Source of the DNA: Phycisphaerae bacterium
GTDB taxonomy: Bacteria > Planctomycetota > Phycisphaerae > UBA1845 > Fen-1342
Assembly (NCBI GenBank): GCA_030428945.1
Contig: JAUIEC010000009.1
Location: 62,001-126,000, forward strand
Direction of reading: 5' to 3'
Length of the DNA stretch: 64,000 bases
The notes beneath the pieces are model-generated. The model was given only the letters and a program-made list of their open reading frames with translations. It was not told the DNA's origin and made no database searches. Numbering within the stretch: position 1 is the stretch's first letter; each line of letters starts with the position of its first letter. This document shows, piece after piece, positions 17,466 to 25,933 of the stretch. Position numbers and translations under genes: made by a program.

Positions 17466-17684
17466 GGGCTACCGGCAACACTAGTCGTCCACGACCCACA
17501 GCGCGGCGGGAGGGCTCGTGCCGCAATGGCGAGACTGCCGTGGCGCCTTCCGGCCTGCGTGTGCGGTTTGTCGATAAAGTGGCACCCCGTGGTCACTCCT
17601 GCTCGATTTGCTCTGGAATCGCTGATCACAGGCGGCAAACACGCGCCACACTTCCTGCTCCCTGTTCCCTCGCCCCGTCAGGTT

Positions 17685-17924
17685 CGGGGGACTGCGTAGT
17701 GCCTGGCCATGCGGTGCGGCATCGACGCCTGGGGTTTCCAGGTCGGACATGATCGTGGTCGGCCGCGTCGATGACGCACCCTACGACGCGGCCGTGGTCC
17801 GGATCGGGTGGAGCGAACACCCGGGCGCGAGAAGACACTGCTCAAGCGCTCAAGAGCAGTGGCACCAGAGACGCCCTCGCTCCCTCGCTCCCTCGCTCCC
17901 TGTTCCCTGTTCCCTGTTCCCTTA
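17685..17924. repeat. partial C-type repeat, stem-loop module and TCCC array (right flank of low-GC insert)
   Basis: The segment 17685-17797 is the right half of the C-type element in the same orientation as the copy at 16284-16427. The stem-loop module AGAAGACACTGCTC...GAGCAGTGGCACCAGA follows at 17828-17868, then three CTCCCTCG octamers and three TGTTCCC heptamers at 17874-17924, ending just before the next minus-strand stop. The stretch 17466-17684 has no supported gene. Confidence 0.82.
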
Positions 17925-17944
17925 GTGAACCCCGCCCGCCGCCC

Positions 17945-18364
17945 TCAGCCGGCCGCCACGTCCGGCAGCGGGGCGTCGAACAGGCGCCGGCACAGGTCGT
18001 GCATCCGGGACAGCAGTTCCGCGTCGCGGCCGCCGGTTTCCGGGTGGTGGACCGCCGCCGCGAAGTTGGCCGGGGTCAGCAGCATCGTCGCGGGCGTTTC
18101 GAGTTCCACGACCCGCGCGATCCGCAGCAGGTCGCGGCGATCCTGCTCGGTCAGCCCGAGCATGTCCACGGCCGCGGTCAGGTAGTCCACCCGCGTGTTG
18201 CCGCGCCGGCGGTTCTCCGGGTTCAGGTAACGCCCGACCAGCGCGACCACCACCAGGAACGCCAGCACGCTCAGTCCGAAGATCGCCAGGTCCGACTGGT
18301 CGTCGTTCTCCGTCAGGGCGCTCTGGATCGACTTCAGAAACGCGTTGGCCGCCAGCAGTTCCAT
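17945..18364 (-). CDS. small single-pass membrane protein of unknown function
   Basis: The 139-residue protein has one hydrophobic segment at about residues 27-45 (LAIFGLSVLAFLVVVALVG), then a charged, helical cytoplasmic region with NTRVDYLTAAVDMLGLTEQDRRDLLRIARVVELETPATMLLTPANF. It begins at a TGATG junction with the upstream HEAT-like gene, so the two are translationally coupled and probably act together. I do not recognise the family. Confidence 0.65.
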   Translation of the reverse strand: MELLAANAFLKSIQSALTENDDQSDLAIFGLSVLAFLVVVALVGRYLNPENRRRGNTRVDYLTAAVDMLGLTEQDRRDLLRIARVVELETPATMLLTPANFAAAVHHPETGGRDAELLSRMHDLCRRLFDAPLPDVAAG

Positions 18365-20016
18365 CAGACGCTCCCCACTTCGCCGTAGACGTGCTGCAGC
18401 ATCGCCCGCAGGTCGGAGATCACCTCGGGACTGGTGGCATCCTCCTGGCCGGTCACCATCCGGTTGAGCAGCGCGTGCAGGTCGGCCCGCTCGGCGCTGT
18501 CCTCGTCCAGCACCGGCGGCGGCGACTCTTCCAGCCGATCCTCCGGCCGGTTCGAGATCGACTTGACCAGCGTCTCGGCCAGGTTGCGGATTCCGGTGAC
18601 CGGATCCTTGTCGAGTTCACGCAGGCTCTGCCGGAAGCGCAGGGCCAGTTCCTGGGTGCTGACGATCTGCAGGGCCAGGATCCGGTCGCGCGGATCCGGC
18701 GAGCGGAAGTTGTTGCGGATCCGCGTCCGCCAGACGCCGGCGTTCTCGCGGATCACGTCGATCAGTTCGCCCCGCAGGTTCGGCTCGGTCCGGCGGCAGA
18801 CCTGCCAGAGCAGCGCGAAGTCGACGTCGCTGGACGGCGCTTCCTCGGGCTCGGGCTGCGTCCGGGCGCTCCGCTCGTGCCGCGTGCGAACCAGTTCCAT
18901 CTTGCGGGCCCGGACGTACCACGCGCAGAAGCGGGCCAGCGGCGACTCGCTCGCCGAGATCCGCTCGAGCCGCCGCATGATGTCGGGATCGTTCAACTCC
19001 GCCAGCGCGTAGACCGCCGCCCGGTGCAGCGCCTCGTCGGTCGTCCGCACCCAGGCCGTCAGCCGGTCGATCTTCTCGAACGGTTCGATGCCAAGGTGCA
19101 GGACCCAGTGCGGGGCCCGCGGCCGCAGCGCCGGCGGCACGTCCTCCAGGTCCGGCGTCAGCAGCGTGGCCCAGCGCGGGGCCTGCAGGCCCGACAGGCG
19201 CCGGCGGATCTCCGGATCGTCAAGGAAGCGGCTCTCGCGGAACAGCACCCGGCAGTGCTCGGCGGTGTCCCAGCCCTGCAGGATCTGCAGCGCGTCCCGT
19301 CGCCAGGTCGGATGCTTCAACGCCGACAGCAGGAACGCCGCCAGTCGCGGGCTGTTCCACGTGCGGAACCGCTCGGCCGCCAGCACATTGGCGTGCGAGC
19401 GCGGCGTGTCGAGCAGTTCCCAGATCTCGTCCGCCAGGTCGCGGGTGAACCACAGGCAGGTTTCGAGCACGTCGACCCGACGATGACGGTCGAACGTGTG
19501 CAGCGCCTCGGCCAGGGCACGGACCAGGTGGGCCCGGTCGACCCGGACCGCCTCGGCCTGCTCGTCGCTGACGGCCTCCTGTTCGAGGCGGGCTTCGGCG
19601 GCCAGCACGTTCTCGGCGCAGCGGGTGATCGCCTGGGCAGCCGCGGTGCGGACCTCGTGGTCGGCATCGCGGAGCGTATCGGTCAGCAGGTACATCAGCG
19701 ACGGAGGCGGATCGTCCCGGACCGCGGCCAGGGCGTGCAGGCGGGTGGCCGACCCGCCGCCGCGAAGGACCAGGCTGAGTCCCTCGCGGAGCAGTCGCCC
19801 GTCCGCGCGGATCTTCTCCTGCACCTCGGGCGAAAGGTCCTGATAATGCTCGAGCAGTCCGCGCCAGGAGGAATCGCAGCGCCGGGCGAGCAGCACTTCG
19901 ATGATGCGTTCGGCCCATTCGGGCTCGGCGGTGGGCAGCGCCTGGCTCAGCATGCGGTCGCAGTCCGGGGCGGGCCCGACCAGCAGCCAGTCGTAAAGTT
20001 TGTCCACCAACCGCAT
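18364..20016 (-). CDS. HEAT/ARM-repeat-like helical protein of unknown function
   Basis: Around 550 residues of predominantly helical sequence with repeating motifs such as ATRLHALAAVRDDPPPSLMYLL, DHEVRTAAAQAITRCAEN and EALHRAAVYALAELNDPDIM, typical of HEAT-type repeats. No signal peptide, membrane segment or catalytic motif is present. The ATG at 20016 is preceded by AGGAG at about nine bases and starts MRLVDKLYDWLLVGPAPDCD; an open extension upstream lacks a ribosome site. It probably serves as a scaffold or sensor for the small membrane protein it is coupled with, which is inference. Confidence 0.68.
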   Translation of the reverse strand: MRLVDKLYDWLLVGPAPDCDRMLSQALPTAEPEWAERIIEVLLARRCDSSWRGLLEHYQDLSPEVQEKIRADGRLLREGLSLVLRGGGSATRLHALAAVRDDPPPSLMYLLTDTLRDADHEVRTAAAQAITRCAENVLAAEARLEQEAVSDEQAEAVRVDRAHLVRALAEALHTFDRHRRVDVLETCLWFTRDLADEIWELLDTPRSHANVLAAERFRTWNSPRLAAFLLSALKHPTWRRDALQILQGWDTAEHCRVLFRESRFLDDPEIRRRLSGLQAPRWATLLTPDLEDVPPALRPRAPHWVLHLGIEPFEKIDRLTAWVRTTDEALHRAAVYALAELNDPDIMRRLERISASESPLARFCAWYVRARKMELVRTRHERSARTQPEPEEAPSSDVDFALLWQVCRRTEPNLRGELIDVIRENAGVWRTRIRNNFRSPDPRDRILALQIVSTQELALRFRQSLRELDKDPVTGIRNLAETLVKSISNRPEDRLEESPPPVLDEDSAERADLHALLNRMVTGQEDATSPEVISDLRAMLQHVYGEVGSV

Positions 20017-20140
20017 CGGCGTGTGGCTCCTGGGGGCCAGGTGTATCCAAACCGGTCCCGGCGCATCGGCCGGGGCGGACCGGAAAAGCCGGCCTTGTTC
20101 GGTACATCGGTCAGATCGCCGGGCGGGGTGACTGCCGGCG

Positions 20141-20169
20141 TTGACAAGCCCGCGGGTCGCAAGGATGCT
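20141..20169 (+). promoter_or_regulatory. promoter of pyrD: TTGACA, 17-base spacer, GATGCT
   Basis: A perfect -35 (TTGACA, 20141-20146) is spaced 17 bases from a GATGCT hexamer (20164-20169). That hexamer ends seven bases before the ATG at 20177, so transcription should begin at or next to the start codon. Confidence 0.6.
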
Positions 20170-20176
20170 GGCCGCC

Positions 20177-21112
20177 ATGACCGCCAGCGACCCGCGCCTG
20201 CAGGTCCGGCTTGGCCGCCGGACGCTGCGCAATCCGGTCCTGACCGCGTCCGGCACGTGCGGATACGGTCCGGAATACGACCACCTGCTCGATTATGGCC
20301 AGTTGGGCGGCTTCACGACCAAGAGCGTCACCCGGCACGAGCGCCCCGGCAACGAGCCCCAGCGGGTGGCCGAGGTGCCCGGCGGCCTGCTGAACGCGAT
20401 CGGCCTGGCGAATGTCGGGCTCGAACGGTTCCTGGCCGAGAAGGTGCCGTTCATCGAGACGATGCCGACCGAGGTGCTGGTCAACGTGGCCGGCTACACG
20501 ATCGAGGACTACGTCGTGGTCTGCGAGGCGGTCGACCGGGTCGAGTGCCTGGCGGGGATCGAATTGAACGTCTCGTGTCCGAACGTCTCGGACGGGCTGA
20601 TGTTCGGGACCGACCCGGGCCTGCTGAAGGAAGTGGTCTCGGCCGTCCGGGCCGTCGTCACCCGGGGCACGCTGCTGGTCAAACTGTCGCCGAACGTGAC
20701 GGACATCGCGTCCCTGGCCCGCGCGGCGGTCGAGGGCGGGGCGGACGGGCTGAGCCTGATCAACACCTATGTCGGTCTGAGCATCGACGTCGAGCGGCGT
20801 CGGCCGGTGCTGGCGAACGTGACGGGCGGCCTGAGCGGCCCGGCGATCCTGCCGCTGGCGCTGTACAACGTGCACCGCGTCTACCGCGAGGTCTGCGCCG
20901 ACCGGGGGATTCCGATCCTCGGGATGGGCGGCATCCAGAACGCCCGTGACGCGGTCGCGTTCCTGCTCGCGGGCGCCAGCGCGGTGGCGATCGGCACGGC
21001 CCTGTTCGTGGACCCGACCGCCCCGGTGAAGATCGCCGAGGGCATCGCCGCCTATCTCGATCAGCACGGCTTCGCCTCGGTCAGCGAACTCCGCGGCCAA
21101 CTGCAACTCTAG
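20177..21112 (+). CDS. pyrD: dihydroorotate dehydrogenase, class 1B catalytic subunit type
   Basis: The FMN enzyme of the fourth step of pyrimidine synthesis. Family marks are RLGRRTLRNPVLTASGTCGYG at the N-terminus, GGFTTKSVT, a GLANVGLERF segment, and the catalytic Cys in ELNVSCPNV, which marks class 1 rather than class 2. LVKLSPNVTD, SLINTYVG and the phosphate-binding IPILGMGGIQNARDAVAFLLAGA follow. The 311 residues fit class 1B, whose electron-transfer subunit PyrK is not adjacent here. The start is chosen because the promoter sits immediately before it; no ribosome site is visible. It is divergent from the HEAT-like gene. Confidence 0.93.
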   Translation: MTASDPRLQVRLGRRTLRNPVLTASGTCGYGPEYDHLLDYGQLGGFTTKSVTRHERPGNEPQRVAEVPGGLLNAIGLANVGLERFLAEKVPFIETMPTEVLVNVAGYTIEDYVVVCEAVDRVECLAGIELNVSCPNVSDGLMFGTDPGLLKEVVSAVRAVVTRGTLLVKLSPNVTDIASLARAAVEGGADGLSLINTYVGLSIDVERRRPVLANVTGGLSGPAILPLALYNVHRVYREVCADRGIPILGMGGIQNARDAVAFLLAGASAVAIGTALFVDPTAPVKIAEGIAAYLDQHGFASVSELRGQLQL

Positions 21113-21243
21113 CGCCGGCGAGCCCGGGCGCGACGTCCCGTCGCCGGTTCCCGCGTGTTTCTCCAAAGCCGCGCCCTGTTTTTTACGATGTACAGGCGGG
21201 CATCTCGCCAGACGGGCGGGGGGCCCGATGCGTGGAGTCCAGC

Positions 21244-21903
21244 ATGATTGATTATCAGCACCAGATTCTGCACGGTGCCACCTACTGGTCGTTTTCGACC
21301 TCGCTGTCCCTGTTCGCCATCGGGGCCCTGTTCAACCTGCAGGGGTACCGCTTCGCCCGCTTCCTGTTCGGGGTCGCCGCCGGGGTGGCCGCGTTCGTGA
21401 TCGGGGTCGTGCTGGGCCGGGTGCTGAACCTGCCGCCGACGATGACCGGGGTGGCGCTGGGGGTCGTGGTCGCGACCGCGGCGTTGTTGCGGCTTTCGTT
21501 CGGCGTGACGGCCTGTTCGATGCTAACGCTTGGTTTTTACGGTGGTTACCTCGCGATGCGGATGGGCTTTTCGGACCCGAACGTGCTGATCGCGGCCGGG
21601 ATCGGGACGTTCTCGGGCGGGGCCCTCGCCTGGGCCGGGCAGCGCTCGCTGCCGATCCTGATCTCGACGCTGCAGGGGGCCGGGCTGATGATCGTGGGCT
21701 TTGTCGGGCTGGCGTCGGGCTTCGCGCCGACGTTCGCGTCGACGTTCGTGGCCTGGGCCAGCGATCTGTCGCTGTTCGTGCCGCTGCTGGTGGCGATGCT
21801 GGTGACGCTGGGTTACTCGGTCCAGGCGAACATGCAGCAGGGCGACATTCGCAGCGGCAGCGCCGGGGCGACCGACTGGAAGGCCCGCGACGCGACCGCC
21901 TGA
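21244..21903 (+). CDS. polytopic membrane protein, DUF4203/TMEM198-like
   Basis: Seven to eight hydrophobic segments rich in Gly and Ala cover about 200 of the 219 residues, beginning FSLSLFAIGALFNLQGYRFARFLFGVAAGVAAFVIGVVLG in pieces. The overall pattern is that of small DUF4203-type proteins, whose function is not known. The ATG at 21244 has GGAG six bases upstream. The C-terminus QQGDIRSGSAGATDWKARDATA is polar and likely cytoplasmic. It stands alone between pyrD and thrS. Confidence 0.6.
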   Translation: MIDYQHQILHGATYWSFSTSLSLFAIGALFNLQGYRFARFLFGVAAGVAAFVIGVVLGRVLNLPPTMTGVALGVVVATAALLRLSFGVTACSMLTLGFYGGYLAMRMGFSDPNVLIAAGIGTFSGGALAWAGQRSLPILISTLQGAGLMIVGFVGLASGFAPTFASTFVAWASDLSLFVPLLVAMLVTLGYSVQANMQQGDIRSGSAGATDWKARDATA

Positions 21904-21905
21904 TC

Positions 21906-21933
21906 TTGACTTCGGCCCGCCAGCGGGTACATT
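21906..21933 (+). promoter_or_regulatory. promoter for the thrS-infC operon
   Basis: TTGACT (21906-21911), a 16-base spacer and TACATT (21928-21933) lie right after the stop of the preceding gene. This promoter implies a leader of roughly 240 nt before the thrS ATG. Confidence 0.5.
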
Positions 21934-21939
21934 TTGGGA

Positions 21940-22181
21940 CTGTCGGAGCGGGTCCGGTCCCCACGGAGCGGCGGCTTCGACGTGACCTCCGAGATGCCGC
22001 GCACCGCGGCCGGCCAGGATGTTGAAGTTGGTGCGAACGTTCACATGGTAGTTCGACGGTCGCAACGTGCTTGCACGCTGCTGCCGGCGGATTGCGTCCC
22101 ACGCACCAGCGCCACCTGGCAGTTCTCCGCCTTCAGCAGTCAACGTGTCCGCCGCGTCGCGACCATGAGGAATGGCAACTC
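21940..22181 (+). promoter_or_regulatory. long untranslated leader of thrS
   Basis: This stretch has no supported gene and several GC-rich inverted segments. I could not recognise a T-box (no conserved AGGGTGG-type sequence) or another known riboswitch. Long thrS and infC leaders are often autoregulatory, so a structured control region is possible. Confidence 0.35.
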
Positions 22182-24305
22182 ATGGTAGAAGTCCGCCTGC
22201 CGGATGGAAACGTGGTGGAGCATCCCGACGGGGTGACCGCCCGCGAAGTCATCGAAGCGATCGGTCCGGGCCTGGCCCGCAAGGCGACCAACGCCGTCTG
22301 CAACGGCACGCTGGTCGACCTGGCCGTGCCGCTCGAGGGACAGGTCGAGTTCAAGGCCGTCCTGCCGGGCGACGAGGTCGGGCTCGAAGTGCTCCGGCAC
22401 AGTTGCGCGCACGTCATGGCCGAGGCGATCTGCGATCTCTGGCCGGAGACCAAGCTGGTCTACGGTCCGCCGGTCGAGAACGGTTTCTACTACGACATCG
22501 ACCTGGACCGTCCGCTGACGCCGGACGACTTCAAGGCGATCGAAGACCGGATGAAGGCGATCATCAAGGAAGATCGCCCCTTCACCCGCTACGAAATGCC
22601 GCGCGACGAGGGCCTGGCGAAACTGGCCGCGGAAGGCAACGAGTACAAGGTCGACAACGCCGAGCGGGCCGAAGGCGAGGTCCTCAGTTTCTACGTGACG
22701 GGGGCGGCCGGATCGGGCTGCTTCGAGGATCTCTGTCGCGGTCCGCACGTGCCGAGCACCGGACGGATCGGGGCCTTCAAGGTCATGCAGGTGGCCGGCG
22801 CGTACCACCACGGCGACGCCAGCAAGAAGATGCTGCAGCGGGTCTACGGCACGGCGTTTCCGGACAAGAAGGAACTGCGGGTCTACCTGGCGCAGGTGGA
22901 GGAGGCCAGGAAGCGTGACCACCGCAAGATCGGCCAGGAACTCGGCCTGTTCACGCTCGACCCGCTGGTCGGGACCGGTCTGATCCTCTGGAAGCCGCGC
23001 GGGGCCGTGCTGCGGCACAACCTCGAGTCATTCATGCGCGAGCAGTTGCTCGCCCGCGGGTATCAGCCGGTCTACACGCCGCACATCGGGCGGCTGGACC
23101 TCTACCGGACCAGCGGACACTTCCCGTACTATAAGGACGACCAGTTCCCGGCCATGTTCGAGTCCGAGCGGGCCCGGCAGTTGAACGCGCTCTGGGAGAT
23201 CGCCCAGGCGGCGGGTTCCGAGACGGCCACCCCGGCCGAGCGCGAGTTGTACCAGCAGTTGGCCGGGGAGTACGAGGATCTGAAGGATCCGCCGTACCCG
23301 TTCGACGCGCCGCTCGACGAGCGTCTGAAGCGGGTCCGCACCTGGCTGAATGTCGAGGACGGCTACCTGCTGAAGCCGATGAACTGCCCGCATCACGTGC
23401 GGGTCTACGCTTCGGACCGGCGCAGCTACCGCGAACTTCCGATCCGGCTGGCGGAGTTCGGGACGGTCTATCGCCACGAGAAGTCCGGGCAGGTTCACGG
23501 CATGACGCGCGTCCGCGGGTTCACGCAGGACGACGCGCACCTGTTCTGCCGTCCGGAGCAGTTGCAGGCCGAACTGGCGGACTGCATCGAGCTGACCCAG
23601 TACGTCCTGAAGACGCTGAACCTGACCGACTTCCGGGTACGGATCGGTCTGCGCGACGACGACGACAAGTATGTCGGCTCGCGCGAGAACTGGGCGATCG
23701 CCGAACAGGCGATCCGCGACGCGGTGACGGCCGCCGATCTCGACTGTGTCGAGGAGCGTGGCGAAGCTGCTTTCTACGGTCCGAAGATCGATTTCGTCGT
23801 CAAGGACTGCATCGGGCGCAACTGGCAGCTCGGTACGGTCCAGGTCGACTACAACCTGCCGCAGCGTTTCGGACTGACTTACATCGGCGAAGACAACAGC
23901 GAGCACGTCCCGGTCATGATTCACCGGGCCCCGTTTGGAAGCCTCGAGCGCTTCTGCGGCATCCTGATTGAGCACTTCGCCGGTGCTTTCCCGCTCTGGC
24001 TGGCCCCGGTGCAGGCGATCGTCTGCACGGTCAGCGAGAAGTCGGATTCGTACGGCCGCGAGGTGTTCGACGCCTGCATGAAGGCTGGTCTGCGGATCGA
24101 GTACGATCAGACCAGCGAACGGATCGGTGCCAAGATCCGGGCCGCTTCGATGATGAAGATTCCTTACGTCCTCGTCATCGGAGAGCAGGAAGTCGATTCG
24201 CAGACGGTCAACGTTCGCACGCGCGACGGCAAGCAGCTTGGCAGCTGCACCTTGCCGGAATTCCTGGCCGCGTGTGCCAAGGAAATTGTGGAACGCAGCG
24301 CATAA
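22182..24305 (+). CDS. thrS: threonyl-tRNA synthetase with an internal insertion
   Basis: The order is TGS domain (1-62), editing domain with HSCAHVMAEAI and a conserved Cys in GSGCFEDLCRGPHVPSTG, then the class II core. Class II motifs include FGTVYRHEKSG and the zinc/active site region KPMNCPHH; the anticodon domain ends near LPEFLAACAKEI. At 707 residues it is about 60 longer than usual. The extra length lies at about residues 326-387, between the TSGHFPYYKDDQFPAMF segment and GYLLKPMNCPHH, where normal enzymes have only a short loop. A GAGGAA site precedes the ATG. infC follows 47 bases downstream. Confidence 0.95.
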   Translation: MVEVRLPDGNVVEHPDGVTAREVIEAIGPGLARKATNAVCNGTLVDLAVPLEGQVEFKAVLPGDEVGLEVLRHSCAHVMAEAICDLWPETKLVYGPPVENGFYYDIDLDRPLTPDDFKAIEDRMKAIIKEDRPFTRYEMPRDEGLAKLAAEGNEYKVDNAERAEGEVLSFYVTGAAGSGCFEDLCRGPHVPSTGRIGAFKVMQVAGAYHHGDASKKMLQRVYGTAFPDKKELRVYLAQVEEARKRDHRKIGQELGLFTLDPLVGTGLILWKPRGAVLRHNLESFMREQLLARGYQPVYTPHIGRLDLYRTSGHFPYYKDDQFPAMFESERARQLNALWEIAQAAGSETATPAERELYQQLAGEYEDLKDPPYPFDAPLDERLKRVRTWLNVEDGYLLKPMNCPHHVRVYASDRRSYRELPIRLAEFGTVYRHEKSGQVHGMTRVRGFTQDDAHLFCRPEQLQAELADCIELTQYVLKTLNLTDFRVRIGLRDDDDKYVGSRENWAIAEQAIRDAVTAADLDCVEERGEAAFYGPKIDFVVKDCIGRNWQLGTVQVDYNLPQRFGLTYIGEDNSEHVPVMIHRAPFGSLERFCGILIEHFAGAFPLWLAPVQAIVCTVSEKSDSYGREVFDACMKAGLRIEYDQTSERIGAKIRAASMMKIPYVLVIGEQEVDSQTVNVRTRDGKQLGSCTLPEFLAACAKEIVERSA

Positions 24306-24352
24306 CACGAAACCGCGGCGGAGCTGCCAGGCGCCGCCAAAGATGAGAACGG

Positions 24353-25015
24353 ATGTCCAAAGCCTCCAGCAACCTACGGTGTAACACGCAGATCCGGATC
24401 ACGCCCATTCGGCTGATCGATCAGGACAACAACCAGATCGGCATCATCGAAACCCCCGAGGCGCTTCGCATGGCGCAGGACGCCGGGCTCGACCTGGTCG
24501 AGGTCGCGCCCAAGGAACGTCCTCCCGTCTGCCGCATCATGGACTACGGAAAGTTCAAGTACAACCAGAAGAAGAACCTCCGCAAGCACCATGAACAGCA
24601 GCTCAAGGAAGTCCGCCTGCGGCCGAAGATCGATGACAACGATCGCAAGATCAAGATCAACCGGGCCCTCAAGTTCCTCAGCAAGAACGACAAGGTCCAG
24701 TTCACGATGCAGTTCCGCGGCCGCGAGCGGGCCCACCGCGAAGTCGGCCAGCAGATCCTGATGAGCATCGTCGACCTGCTCGGCGACCTGGTCAAACTCG
24801 AGCGGAACCCGTCGATGGACGGCCGCCACATGGTCATGATCGTCGCGCCGAACAAGAAGGAATTCGACCGGATCGTCAAGGAAGGCGGCAAGCCGAACCT
24901 GGCCTGGATCCTCAAGCAGGATCTCGACGACGAACTCGAAGAATCCGACGAGGCCGCCGAAGCCGCCGAAGCCGCTGAGGCCGCCGCCGACGCCGCCGGC
25001 GAACCGACCGAGTAG
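24353..25015 (+). CDS. infC: translation initiation factor IF-3
   Basis: IF-3 binds the 30S subunit and checks the start codon and initiator tRNA. The N-domain has NTQIRITPIRLIDQDNNQIG and ALRMAQDAGLDLVEVAPKERPPVCRIMDYGKF; the C-domain has VQFTMQFRGRERAHREVG and the terminal MIVAPNKKEFDR. The ATG start is ordinary, unlike the AUU found in many infC genes. The last 30 residues are an extra Ala/Glu repeat tail (EAAEAAEAAEAAADAAGE). rpmI and rplT, the usual downstream neighbours, are absent; an NAD-dependent dehydrogenase gene follows instead. Confidence 0.96.
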   Translation: MSKASSNLRCNTQIRITPIRLIDQDNNQIGIIETPEALRMAQDAGLDLVEVAPKERPPVCRIMDYGKFKYNQKKNLRKHHEQQLKEVRLRPKIDDNDRKIKINRALKFLSKNDKVQFTMQFRGRERAHREVGQQILMSIVDLLGDLVKLERNPSMDGRHMVMIVAPNKKEFDRIVKEGGKPNLAWILKQDLDDELEESDEAAEAAEAAEAAADAAGEPTE

Positions 25016-25026
25016 GGCGGCGCACC

Positions 25027-25911
25027 ATGTCCGCCCTGCCAACGCTCGGCCTGATCGGCACCGGGATCATGGGCGCGCCGATCGCCGGCCACCTGCGGGC
25101 GGCCGGGTATCCGTTGCGGGTGCACACCCGTACGCCCGCCCGGGCCCGACCGGCCCTCGACGCCGGCGCGACCTGGGCCGCCACGCCCGCCGAAGCCGCC
25201 GACGGGACCGACTTCCTGCTGACGATCGTGACCGACACCCCCGATGTCGAGCAGGTTCTGTTCGGCACCGACGGCGCCGCCGAGACCCTCGCCCCGGGCA
25301 GCACCGTCGTCGACATGACCACGATCAGCCCGCGCGTCACGCGGGTCCTCGCCGCCCGCCTGGCCGACCGCGAGGTCGCCCTGGTCGACGCCCCGGTCAC
25401 TGGCGGCGACATCGGCGCCCGGCAGGGCACCCTGACGATCATGTGCGGCGGCGCGCCCCGGGCCTTCGCCGCGGCCGAGCCGATCCTGAAGACCTTCGGC
25501 CGCAACGTCGTGCACGTCGGCCCGCCGGGCAGCGGGCAGACGCTGAAGGCCTGCAACCAGATCCTGTGCGCGGTCAACATGATCGGCGTCTGCGAGGCGC
25601 TGACCCTGGCCGGCCGCTCCGGGCTCGACCTGCCCCAGGCACTCGAGACGCTGGCGGGCGGCGCCGGCGGAAGCTGGGCCTGGAGCCAGCTTGGTGCGAA
25701 GATCGCGTCCGACGACCTCGACCCGGCCTTCATGGTCCGCCTGATCCAGAAGGACCTGCGGATCGTGCAGGAGGCCGCGCAGGAACTGCGCGTTCCGCTG
25801 CCGGGCACGGCTTTGGCGCAGCAGTTGTTCCGGGCGGTCGAGGCCGAGCCGGGCGGAGGCGCTCTCGGAACGCAGGCGATGATCAAGGCCTACCGCCGAC
25901 TGCTCGACTGA
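25027..25911 (+). CDS. beta-hydroxyacid dehydrogenase family protein (3-hydroxyisobutyrate/tartronate semialdehyde type)
   Basis: The Rossmann fold begins LGLIGTGIMGAPIAGHLRAAGY with GxGxMG, followed by TVVDMTTISP, the conserved VDAPVTGGDIGARQGTL substrate loop and the catalytic Lys in GSGQTLKACNQIL. The last helix region holds DDLDPAFMVRLIQKDLRI, standard for the family. The family oxidises beta-hydroxyacids or reduces semialdehydes with NAD(P); the exact substrate cannot be told from sequence. 294 residues, as usual. It follows infC by 11 bases but has no functional link with it. Confidence 0.87.
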   Translation: MSALPTLGLIGTGIMGAPIAGHLRAAGYPLRVHTRTPARARPALDAGATWAATPAEAADGTDFLLTIVTDTPDVEQVLFGTDGAAETLAPGSTVVDMTTISPRVTRVLAARLADREVALVDAPVTGGDIGARQGTLTIMCGGAPRAFAAAEPILKTFGRNVVHVGPPGSGQTLKACNQILCAVNMIGVCEALTLAGRSGLDLPQALETLAGGAGGSWAWSQLGAKIASDDLDPAFMVRLIQKDLRIVQEAAQELRVPLPGTALAQQLFRAVEAEPGGGALGTQAMIKAYRRLLD

Positions 25912-25933
25912 CCCGCAACCGGAGGCCTCTGCG

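Noticed and set aside
18391..20949. 852-codon plus-strand open frame
   Set aside because: It is antisense to the HEAT-like gene and runs into pyrD out of frame; no domain is visible.
21940..22181. T-box riboswitch upstream of thrS
   Set aside because: The conserved T-box antiterminator sequence and a terminator with a T-run are absent.
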